Source of the DNA: JANPLD01 sp031426355
GTDB taxonomy: Bacteria; Pseudomonadota; Alphaproteobacteria; Rickettsiales; UBA8987
Length of the DNA stretch: 64,000 nt
Assembly (NCBI GenBank): GCA_031426355.1
Contig: JANPLD010000045.1
Span: 18,533 to 82,532, forward strand
Direction of reading: 5' to 3'
In this document: in pieces, positions 53,856 through 62,511 of the stretch
Layout: every line of letters begins with the position of its first letter
How positions within the stretch are numbered: position 1 is the stretch's first letter
Notes under the pieces: generated by a model
What the model saw: the letters and a program-made list of their open reading frames with translations, nothing else
What the model was told of the DNA's origin: nothing
Databases searched by the model: none
Position numbers and translations under genes: made by a program

Positions 53856-54926
53856 ATGCAAGCAATATCACTTTTTTCTGGTGCCGGAGGAATGGACATT
53901 GGCTTTAAAAGAGCTGAGTTTGATACTGTCTGGGCCAATGATTTTGATTCCATAGCTTGCGAAACGTTTGAAGCTAACGACTTAGGTAAAATTGAATGCG
54001 GCGACTTTAAGCTACTGCTACCTCAATTGAAAAGATTTCAAGGTATAGATTTAATTTTTGGCGGCCCTCCTTGCCAAGGCTTTTCAGTAGCCGGAAAAAT
54101 GGATCCTAACGATGAAAGAAGTAGCTTAATAAATAGTTTCATTTCAGCTGTCGATATCGTTCGTCCACAAGCTTTTGTAATGGAGAATGTTAAAGCATTA
54201 GCTACTCTGTCGAGGTGGGAGGAATTAAGAAAAGATATTATTAAACGTTTAGTAAGATTAGATTACTCAGTAGATTTATTAGTATTAAATGCCACTGAAT
54301 TTGGTGTTCCTCAAAAAAGAGAAAGAATGTTCCTTATAGGCTTCTTGAATAAATCTGCTTCATTGACACTTAATTCGACTATCCTAAAACAGAGAAATAA
54401 AGCTATAACTGTTAGAGAAGCATTAAGCCATTTAGGACCTGCTGGATCTCCAACAAATCCAAGAATATGTACCGCAGTAATTACTTTAGCTGCAAAGCCC
54501 ATTATGCGTAAGTCACCTTATGCCGGAATGATTTTTAATGGAGCTGGCAGACCAATTGATATTGATGGGTACGCATTAACTTTGCCCGCATCCATGGGAG
54601 GAAATAAAACTCCAATTATAGACGAAAAAGTACTGCAAGATCCTAAGGCACATAATTGGATTGAAGAATACCACAGTTATCTCAAAGGAGGCGGCACTCC
54701 ATATGACTGGAAATCTACACCAGAACACTTACGTCGCATGACTGTAGACGAAGCCTTAGCTTTGCAGACTTTCCCAAGAGATTTCATATTAACAGGAAAG
54801 AAAAGTGCCTGGTACCGAATGATTGGTAATGCTGTCCCTTGTAACCTAGCTTATTCCGTTGCCACAGCAGTGCGTGAATGTTTAGTAAGTTCAAGAGTAA
54901 TATATAAACAAGACCAAGCAGCTTAA
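53856..54926 (+). CDS. DNA (cytosine-5) methyltransferase
   Basis: 356 aa. Motif I ISLFSGAGGMDIGFKRAEF, motif IV GGPPCQGFSVAG with the catalytic Cys, motif VI ENVKAL, motif VIII FGVPQKRERMFLIGF, a target recognition region (residues 190-300), and motifs IX/X ALALQTFPRDF and RMIGNAVPCNLA. It protects host sites from the divergent restriction enzyme. All key residues are present. Confidence 0.94.
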   Translation: MQAISLFSGAGGMDIGFKRAEFDTVWANDFDSIACETFEANDLGKIECGDFKLLLPQLKRFQGIDLIFGGPPCQGFSVAGKMDPNDERSSLINSFISAVDIVRPQAFVMENVKALATLSRWEELRKDIIKRLVRLDYSVDLLVLNATEFGVPQKRERMFLIGFLNKSASLTLNSTILKQRNKAITVREALSHLGPAGSPTNPRICTAVITLAAKPIMRKSPYAGMIFNGAGRPIDIDGYALTLPASMGGNKTPIIDEKVLQDPKAHNWIEEYHSYLKGGGTPYDWKSTPEHLRRMTVDEALALQTFPRDFILTGKKSAWYRMIGNAVPCNLAYSVATAVRECLVSSRVIYKQDQAA

Positions 54927-55173
54927 GCTAAGGAATTGGTTTTAAATCAAGTTACGACTATAATAGTTATCTTTAATTCGCACGCGCTCGCCCGTATATT
55001 CTTATATTAACTGGCAAAGTCGCTGTAACTGGCTTAAGGGTTCATATTAGCGCTATCTCTTATATCTTTGAGGCACTTTAAGTATTAGAATTATCATTAT
55101 TTTTAATAAAATTAATATTATTTTGCTCAAAATTATGCTATTATTAAAAATAGGTTAATTTCTTGGGGATAAT

Positions 55174-56565
55174 ATGTTTGGAAAAAGGTTTTTATTTAGT
55201 AAATTCTTGAATGAAAGGAATTTCGAAAATGTTGTAGAGAAAGATTATAATCATAAATCCCACAATATTTTCAAGCATATAGGTCATGATATGCCATCTA
55301 TAATAATAAAATCCCCTGCAATAATTCATGATCAGGCAATAGCTCCTGTCCAGTCACTTGAAGAAATTATGGAAAAGATAATTTTAGGAAGTTCGCATTT
55401 TTCTACCGTTATGCAGAATACAGCGCAAAGTATTCCACAGCAATTACACATTAACCACTCTGTACAACCACCAATAATTAGCCTGCCAATATTTTTAAAT
55501 ATGCCTGATATGGATTGGAATGATCAAACCAATAATTTTACTGATGGCAATAATTATCAAAATTCGGATAATAATATTATTGATATTAATAACGATGCCC
55601 CAATATCTGTAGTAGGATCCGGTTTTTTAAGCGTTAACTCTTCTGTTGTTATTCCGCCAGTTATCAATCCCACGCCGCCTATTTCAAGCTTATCTCCTCC
55701 AGCACTCCCTTTAAATGGTTTAATTCCATATCTTGACTTTTCAACTGGTGTGATTGAAGAATGGCCTCATGATATCGCAACTGATCCCGGTTATACTCAT
55801 AATGGCCAGGTTATTGATTTATTTGAAGAATCAGGTGGACGTCTGAAGTCGGTTCTTATTACAACTCATAATATGACAAGCCAGTCAGTGGAAACTATTG
55901 CAGTTAACCCATCTGAAATGGGTAGTAATGCCTACTGGACTATTAAAAATGCTATTATAACCGGTGATAATTTTACCAAGTCGCTTAGTTCTGAAGAAGT
56001 AAGCCAGGTATTCAAACCTGCGGCAGGTACAATAATAAGGATAGATTATGATAAACTTTATGAACTGAGTGGTTTGTCACCTTTGAATGATAAGCAGTTC
56101 CACATTAATTTTGAAAAATTGTTTTATGATCCGGAAAAAGACCCTAATCATGCGTCTATTGAGCATGATGTAATAAGGGGTAAGCTTGAATATATAAAAT
56201 CCAACTTTGATTACAATGTTGATAATGATTATTTTGAAACCATAGATCTTAATAATTTCATAGCAAATGTGCTGGTAAACGATGGTGATGAAAATGGTAC
56301 GATAGGACAGGGCATAATAGCAGCAATTAACTCAGTTAAGATTAATGGCGAAGTAGTTGCTACTTTTAACGGCGGAAACATAGATCAATATGTAACATTT
56401 GAAGGTCAGAATATAACCTTCAGTGATACTCAGGTTAGTAATCTCTTTGCTGAATTCGGTCATTCCGCTGATCCATATATAGCAATAGATTATACGGCCT
56501 ATTATAATGGCCACTCAGGTAAAGGAACTTTAGGAATTGTTTATGATGTTGATCATGATGGTTAA
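55174..56565 (+). CDS. Pro/Asn-rich hypothetical surface-type protein
   Basis: 463 aa, ribosome site GGGG seven bases upstream. No signal peptide. Residues 1-100 are helical; 105-195 are an Asn/Pro/Ser-rich linker (NPTPPISSLSPPALPLNG). The rest is beta-rich with acidic loops (LFYDPEKDPNHAS, VNDGDENGTIGQG, IVYDVDHDG). The DGDxNG and DxDxDG segments could bind calcium. Similar plan to the protein at 44826. It may be exported without a Sec signal. 54927-55173 upstream shows no gene. Unknown function. Confidence 0.6.
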   Translation: MFGKRFLFSKFLNERNFENVVEKDYNHKSHNIFKHIGHDMPSIIIKSPAIIHDQAIAPVQSLEEIMEKIILGSSHFSTVMQNTAQSIPQQLHINHSVQPPIISLPIFLNMPDMDWNDQTNNFTDGNNYQNSDNNIIDINNDAPISVVGSGFLSVNSSVVIPPVINPTPPISSLSPPALPLNGLIPYLDFSTGVIEEWPHDIATDPGYTHNGQVIDLFEESGGRLKSVLITTHNMTSQSVETIAVNPSEMGSNAYWTIKNAIITGDNFTKSLSSEEVSQVFKPAAGTIIRIDYDKLYELSGLSPLNDKQFHINFEKLFYDPEKDPNHASIEHDVIRGKLEYIKSNFDYNVDNDYFETIDLNNFIANVLVNDGDENGTIGQGIIAAINSVKINGEVVATFNGGNIDQYVTFEGQNITFSDTQVSNLFAEFGHSADPYIAIDYTAYYNGHSGKGTLGIVYDVDHDG

Positions 56566-56820
56566 GCATTCCTGTCTTATTCCCTCTACTAGCATTGCAT
56601 CCTTTGAAGTAAAAATACCTGGTTTCGGATGGCCAAAAAATAAACCTCCAAGGACTTCATTATTTCTGGATTTTACTGGAACTGCTAGATAACTACATAC
56701 TGGTAGGTGCCCTTCTGGCATTCCTTTGTAAGGCTCATTTTTACCATATCGAGCATCCTTAGTAACATCTGCTATTAATATTGTTCCCTCTCCCTTGAAG
56801 GTACTTCCACATGGACATAG
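56530..56820 (-). pseudogene. GAF-domain fragment
   Basis: Reverse-strand frame STFKGEGTILIADVTKDARYGKNEPYKGMPEGHLPVCSYLAVPVKSRNNEVLGGLFFGHPKPGIFTSKDAMLVEGI is a GAF sensor domain from a larger signalling protein, cut at both ends. Its 3' end overlaps the preceding gene's end on the other strand by 36 bases. Confidence 0.7.
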
Positions 56821-56883
56821 TGCTAGTCGTTAGCATTTACCATGCTTTAAGAAAAGCATTTATATCAATCAGCGCACTTGCAT

Positions 56884-56976
56884 ATTTATGGGAATCTACT
56901 TTTTTAAGAGTTATAGATATCATTGGTTATAAAGGAACCATCCGGTAGCGGTTGTTTTCATGGATTACGTGCATTT
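56884..56976 (+). pseudogene. integrase C-terminal fragment
   Basis: WESTFLRVIDIIGYKGT, then after a frame change GSGCFHGLRAF, parallels ENTFLRAIDIMGYKGITTGHGFRSTAS in the intact island integrase. It is the relic of another integrase, so a second element was once here. Confidence 0.65.
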
Positions 56977-56980
56977 ATCA

Positions 56981-57943
56981 TTAACTGCCTATCGCAACCC
57001 TGACCCTTGCTGTTCCGCCTGCTGTTGGGCCTGCTGCACCTTTAACCCTGCGTTCCACGGTTATGTTATTTGAGCGGCGGATCTTTTCATATATTTTGTC
57101 TTTCATGCTTTCCCCAATTTCAAATGGCTGGCTGGAGAACATGCTTTTCTTAGTAATGGTTTTTGGTTCGTTAAATCCTATCCTGTATTTTAACTGGATG
57201 AAATTTGAAGGTTTTGCTTCATTATTATTATCGTAACCGCCTTCAATATCTATATTGTTAAGTGGCCTTACCCTTAGCGTATATTGCATGCCTGTGATAT
57301 TCTCTGATTTATCTATTTCACTTTTATACTGGTAGCCTTTAGCAAAGGCCCATGCAAACGGCATATAAGGAATTTGTGAGCCAAGCTCCGCATCATATCC
57401 CTCAAGTGCATGCTCCTCATAGATTGTATCTGCATCTCTCCAGCCGGTGTGAGGGTGGTAATAATTTGTATTGACCTCAAACGCGGAAGATTTTATTTCA
57501 GCGCCAACGCCACTTCTCTGGTGGCCATATGGTCCCTGGAAATCATAGAAATAATTTGCGCCATATATTTTCTGAGTATCTTCGCTTATACGCCTGTAAC
57601 CCAGGCCAACATTTCCGGTTGTCCTGCCGTCATTGCCATAAGCCAGCCTGCTCTGGTTAAAAACATAATTATTGCCGCTATTATAGACAGGTTGAACAGT
57701 TGTTACTCCAACCTGAGGTTTGCCATTATTACTTATTGTATGCTCAAATTCTGTGCGTTTCAGCCACTCCGGTGCGTCCTCATAATCATTATCAAATATT
57801 TTACTTATTGCGGAACCGACTATCTGTGCCGTTGCCTGATCAGCAGATTCATTGCTCGCGGCACCTGATATTGCATCATTTGCGATTGCTACATTTGATA
57901 AGGCAATTATCAGGAAAGCTATTTTTAGGTTCTTATTTTTCAT
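56981..57943 (-). CDS. inverse-autotransporter beta-barrel protein
   Basis: 320 aa with a signal peptide (ending SNVAIAND). Residues 70-265 are the intimin/invasin-type barrel: GVTTVQPVYNSGNNYVFNQSRLAYGNDGRTTGNVGLGYRRISEDTQKIYGANYFYDFQGPYGHQRSGVGAEIKSSAFEVNTNYYHPHTGWRD, then AELGSQIPYMPFAWAFAKGYQYKS. Normally large Ig-like passenger domains follow; here only about 50 residues remain. Either a short variant or a stand-alone outer-membrane protein. 17 bp from the next upstream gene on the same strand. Confidence 0.8.
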   Translation of the reverse strand: MKNKNLKIAFLIIALSNVAIANDAISGAASNESADQATAQIVGSAISKIFDNDYEDAPEWLKRTEFEHTISNNGKPQVGVTTVQPVYNSGNNYVFNQSRLAYGNDGRTTGNVGLGYRRISEDTQKIYGANYFYDFQGPYGHQRSGVGAEIKSSAFEVNTNYYHPHTGWRDADTIYEEHALEGYDAELGSQIPYMPFAWAFAKGYQYKSEIDKSENITGMQYTLRVRPLNNIDIEGGYDNNNEAKPSNFIQLKYRIGFNEPKTITKKSMFSSQPFEIGESMKDKIYEKIRRSNNITVERRVKGAAGPTAGGTARVRVAIGS

Positions 57944-57960
57944 ATTGTTTCAAATAAAAT

Positions 57961-58728
57961 TTATTCAACTGAGGCTGAGTTAGCAATACGCATATCACCG
58001 GAATAGGCTGCCGTGCAGTTGCCTGCTCCATCCCATTCAAAAACTATTCCTTTGACCGGCCTCATGGAAAAACTGAAGGTAAGGGTTTGGCCGTCTGTAA
58101 CGGTGATAGGGAAAGAAGTTCCGGTTAAATAATCACCTATAAAAACAAACTGGTTGGAACTGTTTATATAATCTATCTCAAGCCCCGGGCCATCTACACT
58201 TCCCTCAACCTCATCACTGCCACTGCCAATTACATCAAATAAAGGTGTGTCGTTAGAGTCGGTGACATAATCTTCAGCTGCTGCACTGTCAGTTGCCACG
58301 CCGGATGTTGTGGTTCTGCATCTGGGGCCACTTCCATTATTAAGTGTGGTTTCCCCTTTGATGGTGATATCGCCGTTACCTATAAAACCATAAGCATCAT
58401 AAGTTCCTGACGGAACATTTGCATTGCTGACAAAATCTCCCAGTTCTGCACCTGCGGATGCGCTGGCAAAATCAAATGATTGCGGTGCGGTTGCCAGGTT
58501 TACGAATGATTTATCTTCAGCATTCCTTAAGCGAATCTGTACTAAGGTGAACTCAAATTTATCCGGTGTTGCGGTACATATGCCATTGAAGTTGTTCGGT
58601 TCATCTTCGCAGAATGCAGGGCCCCAATAGCCTGAGCCATCATCCGGGCCGCTCCAGTCAGAATATGATATGGTCGGCGTGAATAGCGCAGAAAGTGCAA
58701 TAACAGCTACTGGCAAGATTTTTTTCAT
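57961..58728 (-). CDS. secreted hypothetical protein
   Basis: 255 aa with signal peptide (ending TISYS). Acidic, Gly/Asp/Ser-rich, six Cys in the mature part, beta-rich (KFEFTLVQIRLRNAEDKSF, SGTYDAYGFIGNGDITIKGE, QTLTFSFSMRPVKGIVFEWDGAGNC). Upstream of, and co-oriented with, the inverse-autotransporter gene 17 bp away, so probably one transcript: perhaps a surface partner. No family recognised. The 330 bases upstream show no gene. Confidence 0.65.
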   Translation of the reverse strand: MKKILPVAVIALSALFTPTISYSDWSGPDDGSGYWGPAFCEDEPNNFNGICTATPDKFEFTLVQIRLRNAEDKSFVNLATAPQSFDFASASAGAELGDFVSNANVPSGTYDAYGFIGNGDITIKGETTLNNGSGPRCRTTTSGVATDSAAAEDYVTDSNDTPLFDVIGSGSDEVEGSVDGPGLEIDYINSSNQFVFIGDYLTGTSFPITVTDGQTLTFSFSMRPVKGIVFEWDGAGNCTAAYSGDMRIANSASVE

Positions 58729-59092
58729 GAATATGGTTGCTGGTTTATATCAGTAATGGCTGCAAAACCCAGTAATCATCAAGGGAACTTTTATTAAATT
58801 TAGTTAGTGGAATAATAAAAATCCCAATAAGTGGCTTTTTTACTAATCGGTCACGTCTTCAATTATTGTGCTGTTCTTGCTTTTTATCATATTAACTATT
58901 TCATCTGCTGCATGGTTCATTACTAATTAATAGAGCTTATTTTCTATTAAGTTATCAAGTTTCATTCAAAAGTCCGTACGCTTTCGCTTGAAATCGCCTG
59001 TAACCGCCACTTTTAACAGCGTAGTTGACGGTATATTTTAAATGATAAAATAGAAATAGCATTACTTATTAGGCATTTAATCCGATAATGAT

Positions 59093-59113
59093 AATCCCGT
59101 CGGGGTCACCATT
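59093..59113 (+). repeat. attR of tRNA-Glu island
   Basis: AATCCCGTCGGGGTCACCATT repeats the tRNA-Glu 3' end (one mismatch) 9.5 kb downstream of the tRNA, closing the island. Apart from this, 58729-59196 has nothing identifiable. Confidence 0.75.
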
Positions 59114-59196
59114 CTCTCTTAACTCTTTGATAATCAACAATTATCTATTTCCTAATTCTCTTGCAATGTGTCACTGCTACGATAGGTGCTACGATG

Positions 59197-59697
59197 CAAA
59201 GAGTAAATACCAATTTATATCTCCGCAATGGGAACTACTATTGCAGGGTGTTTGTACCAGTTGAACTTCAAGACAAATTAGGCAAAAGGGAAATCTGGAA
59301 AAGTCTTAGTACTTCAAATCTTCATAAAGCTAAGTTAAAACTCAATCTGGTGATTGGTACACTGTTAACAGGAAGAGCAATGACAAAACAAGAGAAAATA
59401 GAGCTAAATAAAGGCAATATAGAGTTGATTGCAGAGAGATATATTAACCATCAGGAGTTTGCCTTTGCTAAAGCTTATAATGATTGTCTAAGAGACCAGC
59501 ATCCTGAAAGTGAAGGTGATTTGGAAGTTCTTAAGGATAACATAGAGGATTTCTGGCATGATTTTACCTTATATGACCGTAAGCCTGCTATTAAGATGTA
59601 CCTTAATAAAGAAGGTATTTCATATGATGAATTCTATGAAGAAAAGCTTTTAAGTTTGGTAGAAGAAATATCATTAGGTTTTACCAAGAGATTATAG
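59197..59697 (+). pseudogene. truncated DUF6538-type integrase
   Basis: From ATG 59197: MQRVNTNLYLRNGNYYCRVFVPVELQDKLGKREIWKSLSTSNLHKAKLKLN, the N-terminus of DUF6538-type site-specific recombinases. About 166 residues remain, without the catalytic domain. It lies just outside the tRNA-Glu attR, implying an earlier insertion at the same tRNA. Confidence 0.65.
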
Positions 59698-59711
59698 GAG
59701 ATAGTGAAGAA

Positions 59712-59993
59712 ATGAGAAAAGCAAGATTAGCAGCAGGATATATCTTGGCCCATAAAAAAGATTCGGTTACTGCGCGTGAGCTTTATAGGGCTCATAAAGA
59801 ATTCCAAGGAGATAATAGAAACCCTTTAATCAGTGCCATGCATCAATTAGAATTGGCAGGTTGGGTAAGCCCTCAAATGAAACAAAAAGGTATAACGCCA
59901 AAGCTAGTCGCGCATCCATTTAAGACTTGCATATGGATCATCATTTATTCGCTTCCCAATATCCATCAGTTAAATTCAAAAACCCTTCAATAA
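59712..59993 (+). pseudogene. C-terminal piece of a primase/helicase-type protein
   Basis: 93 codons: ARLAAGYILAHKKDSVTARELYRAHKEFQGDNRNPLISAMHQLELAGWVSPQ resembles the winged-helix tail of DUF3987/DUF927-type replication proteins of mobile elements. The last 30 residues (HPFKTCIWIIIYSLPN) look out of frame. A remnant beside the truncated integrase. Confidence 0.5.
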
Positions 59994-60107
59994 CAAATCA
60001 ACATTTTAATTCTGAAGCCATTACACGGGCTATTAATAGATAAAGATATAATAGTAAATTGGATTAAAAAAATCTGATTAATATAAGCATATGAATTAAT
60101 ATTAAAC

Positions 60108-62414
60108 TTAATTAAAAACTTTATTTAACTTATCTTTTAAATCTTCAGGATTGAAAGGTTTTGAGATATAATCATTCATTCCTGCACTAATACAGCGTTC
60201 TTTATCTTCTTTAAGTGCATGTGCAGTCATGCCTATAATATAACAAGGGCTGAGATTTAATTCTTTTTCATATTCACGGATTTTTAAAGTCGTTTCCAGT
60301 CCACTAATTCCAGGCATTTGAACATCCATTAAGATTATACCAAACCCGCCTTTTTTTACTTTTTCGATAGCATCAGTGCCATTATTCGCAACTTCATAAT
60401 TATAACCAAATTCACTAAGATAAGAAGTTGCAACCATTATATTCGGGGCGTTATCCTCAACTAAAAGAATGCCAAAATTTATTTTCGTGTTGGTATTTTT
60501 TATTTCTGGTAAGCATTTTAGCATAGTATTATCTTTATCTTCTTTGGATATTATCAAAGGCAGAGTGACTATGAAAGTTGAACCTTTACTGATTGCACTT
60601 TTTGTTTCTATGGTTCCGCCCATAATACCAACTAAAGTTTTTGTGATAGCTAAACCTAAGCCTGTACCGCCATATCTGCGGTTTATAGAACTATCTGCCT
60701 GGACGAATTTTTCAAATATGGTTTGTAATTTATCTTCAGGGATACCTATCCCTGTATCTGTAACTTCTATAGTTAAAATCTCAGTATCATGATTATTTTC
60801 TTCATTACAAATGACATTAATACTAACGCTTCCATTTTCTGTAAATTTTACTGCATTACTGCATAAATTCATAAATATCTGTTTTATTCTGGTCGGATCA
60901 CCAATATAGTTTTTACCTTTTATACAATAGGCATTTAATGTAATCACCAGACCTTTTTCTTTCGCTTTTATTTTTATGATATTCACAACTTCATTTAAAA
61001 GTTGATGCATATCAAAACTTATTTTCTCAAGATCTACCGAAGAAGATTCAATCTTGGAAACGTCAAGCAAGTCGTTAATAAGCGCCAATAATGTGTTGCC
61101 ACTCATCTGAAGGGTTTTTATATAATCCGTCTGTTTAGGTGTTAAAGGACTACTCATAGCCAAAATATGGCTTAATCCTATTACCGCATTCATGGGAGTG
61201 CGTAACTCGTGGCTCATATTAGCTAGGAATTCAGATTTTGCGTGGTTTGCTTTAACTGCTAAATAGTGAGCCTCTTTAAGCTCAGTTGTTTTTTGATTTA
61301 ACTGATTCATTATCAATTGCTCTTTATGTATATAGTCAGATATCTGTAAAAGCTCATGGTCAAGCAATGCGATCTCAGCTATGGGGCTATTCAGACTTTT
61401 TACCCTATGGCCTTTTCTTATCATGTCGGCATTCTGTGCCAGTTCAACAACAGGCTGTATCAAACGTCTTCTTAATAAAAAGAGAGCAGCCAGCGCTGCA
61501 ATAATAATAGTTAATAATTCCGCAAGGCGTGAAATAAATATCTTATCAAACAAGGTATCAGGCATTTTATTATCATAACCTGTAAGTATTAGGTAGGGAT
61601 AACCATTTACTTTTTCGATATAATCATATTCAATATTTTTATATATAACTGGCGTTTTTAGATATTTGTTTGATATCTTACTTAATTTTGTGATCGTTTT
61701 CTTACTAAGTGAAAAATCCGGGTCAATTCCTTTAGAATTAGCGCGATCTGAATTGAGAACTGGAAAAAAATCCTCAGTCAAGATTATATAGTGAACATCC
61801 GGTGGAATTCGAGCTTCAGCTATTTTTTTTTCAAGGCCGCCAAGTGAGAAACCTAACGTGATACTACCCAGAAACTTCCCCTTTTCATCAGTTATACCCA
61901 TACCGGCAGGTAAAATCCATTTTCCACTAAGTCCACCTATGCGTGGTTTGGACATTTGTAACGTCCACGGATGTTTGGGTGTACGTTCCAGATAATCACG
62001 GTCTGACATATCAAAAGGTTTTTCTAATACTCCTATTTTATTGCTTGTACGAAGCATTTTATCGGGAGTAACCCAATCAAAAGTAGTTGTGAAATAAAAA
62101 TTCTGCTGCTGTGGTCTGCCTATATATTTACCTTCTATTAGGCTTGCTATATATTTTATATCATTAGCATTATTATGCTGAGAAATTTTTTCCCCTATAA
62201 AGGCCGCATATTGGGAAATATAGCTGATTGAATCACTTACAACCATATTAATGCGACTTGCTTCAACTCGGAGTTGATCATGCTTTTTCTTCAGCTCATG
62301 TTGGTAGGTCTGGAACCACAAAACACAAAATAAGGCTATAATTGCCATGAACACAGCAATCGAAAAAATTAAAAAATCCCGCGACAAAGAGACCTGTTGC
62401 CCGAATTTGGCCAT
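60108..62414 (-). CDS. hybrid sensor histidine kinase with periplasmic Cache-like domain
   Basis: 768 aa. Membrane helix at residues 12-33, periplasmic sensor (about 35-295; YFTTTFDWVTPDKMLRTSNK and MSDRDYLERTPKHPWTLQMSKPRIGGLSGKWILPAGMGITDEKGKFLGSITLGFSL, typical of a dCache ligand domain), second helix (300-318), HAMP-like linker, HisKA with MSHELRTPMNAVIGLSHIL (His near 401), HATPase (NAVKF near 522, DTGIGIP, GGTGLGL), and one receiver with GIILMDVQMPGISG (Asp near 696). The C-terminal PFNPEDLKDKLNKVF is typical. No regulator gene adjacent. Confidence 0.92.
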   Translation of the reverse strand: MAKFGQQVSLSRDFLIFSIAVFMAIIALFCVLWFQTYQHELKKKHDQLRVEASRINMVVSDSISYISQYAAFIGEKISQHNNANDIKYIASLIEGKYIGRPQQQNFYFTTTFDWVTPDKMLRTSNKIGVLEKPFDMSDRDYLERTPKHPWTLQMSKPRIGGLSGKWILPAGMGITDEKGKFLGSITLGFSLGGLEKKIAEARIPPDVHYIILTEDFFPVLNSDRANSKGIDPDFSLSKKTITKLSKISNKYLKTPVIYKNIEYDYIEKVNGYPYLILTGYDNKMPDTLFDKIFISRLAELLTIIIAALAALFLLRRRLIQPVVELAQNADMIRKGHRVKSLNSPIAEIALLDHELLQISDYIHKEQLIMNQLNQKTTELKEAHYLAVKANHAKSEFLANMSHELRTPMNAVIGLSHILAMSSPLTPKQTDYIKTLQMSGNTLLALINDLLDVSKIESSSVDLEKISFDMHQLLNEVVNIIKIKAKEKGLVITLNAYCIKGKNYIGDPTRIKQIFMNLCSNAVKFTENGSVSINVICNEENNHDTEILTIEVTDTGIGIPEDKLQTIFEKFVQADSSINRRYGGTGLGLAITKTLVGIMGGTIETKSAISKGSTFIVTLPLIISKEDKDNTMLKCLPEIKNTNTKINFGILLVEDNAPNIMVATSYLSEFGYNYEVANNGTDAIEKVKKGGFGIILMDVQMPGISGLETTLKIREYEKELNLSPCYIIGMTAHALKEDKERCISAGMNDYISKPFNPEDLKDKLNKVFN

Positions 62415-62511
62415 AATGCTATAAATAATTATAAAATTTATGTCATTAGACCTACGGATTTAAAAAAATCAATAAGGACATATATTTTTTTCAAAATAAA
62501 TTAGAGGCAGA

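Noticed and set aside
57410..57957. Forward frames opposite the inverse autotransporter
   Set aside because: Cys/Ile-rich antisense translation with no start signal; the reverse gene has signal peptide and family motifs.
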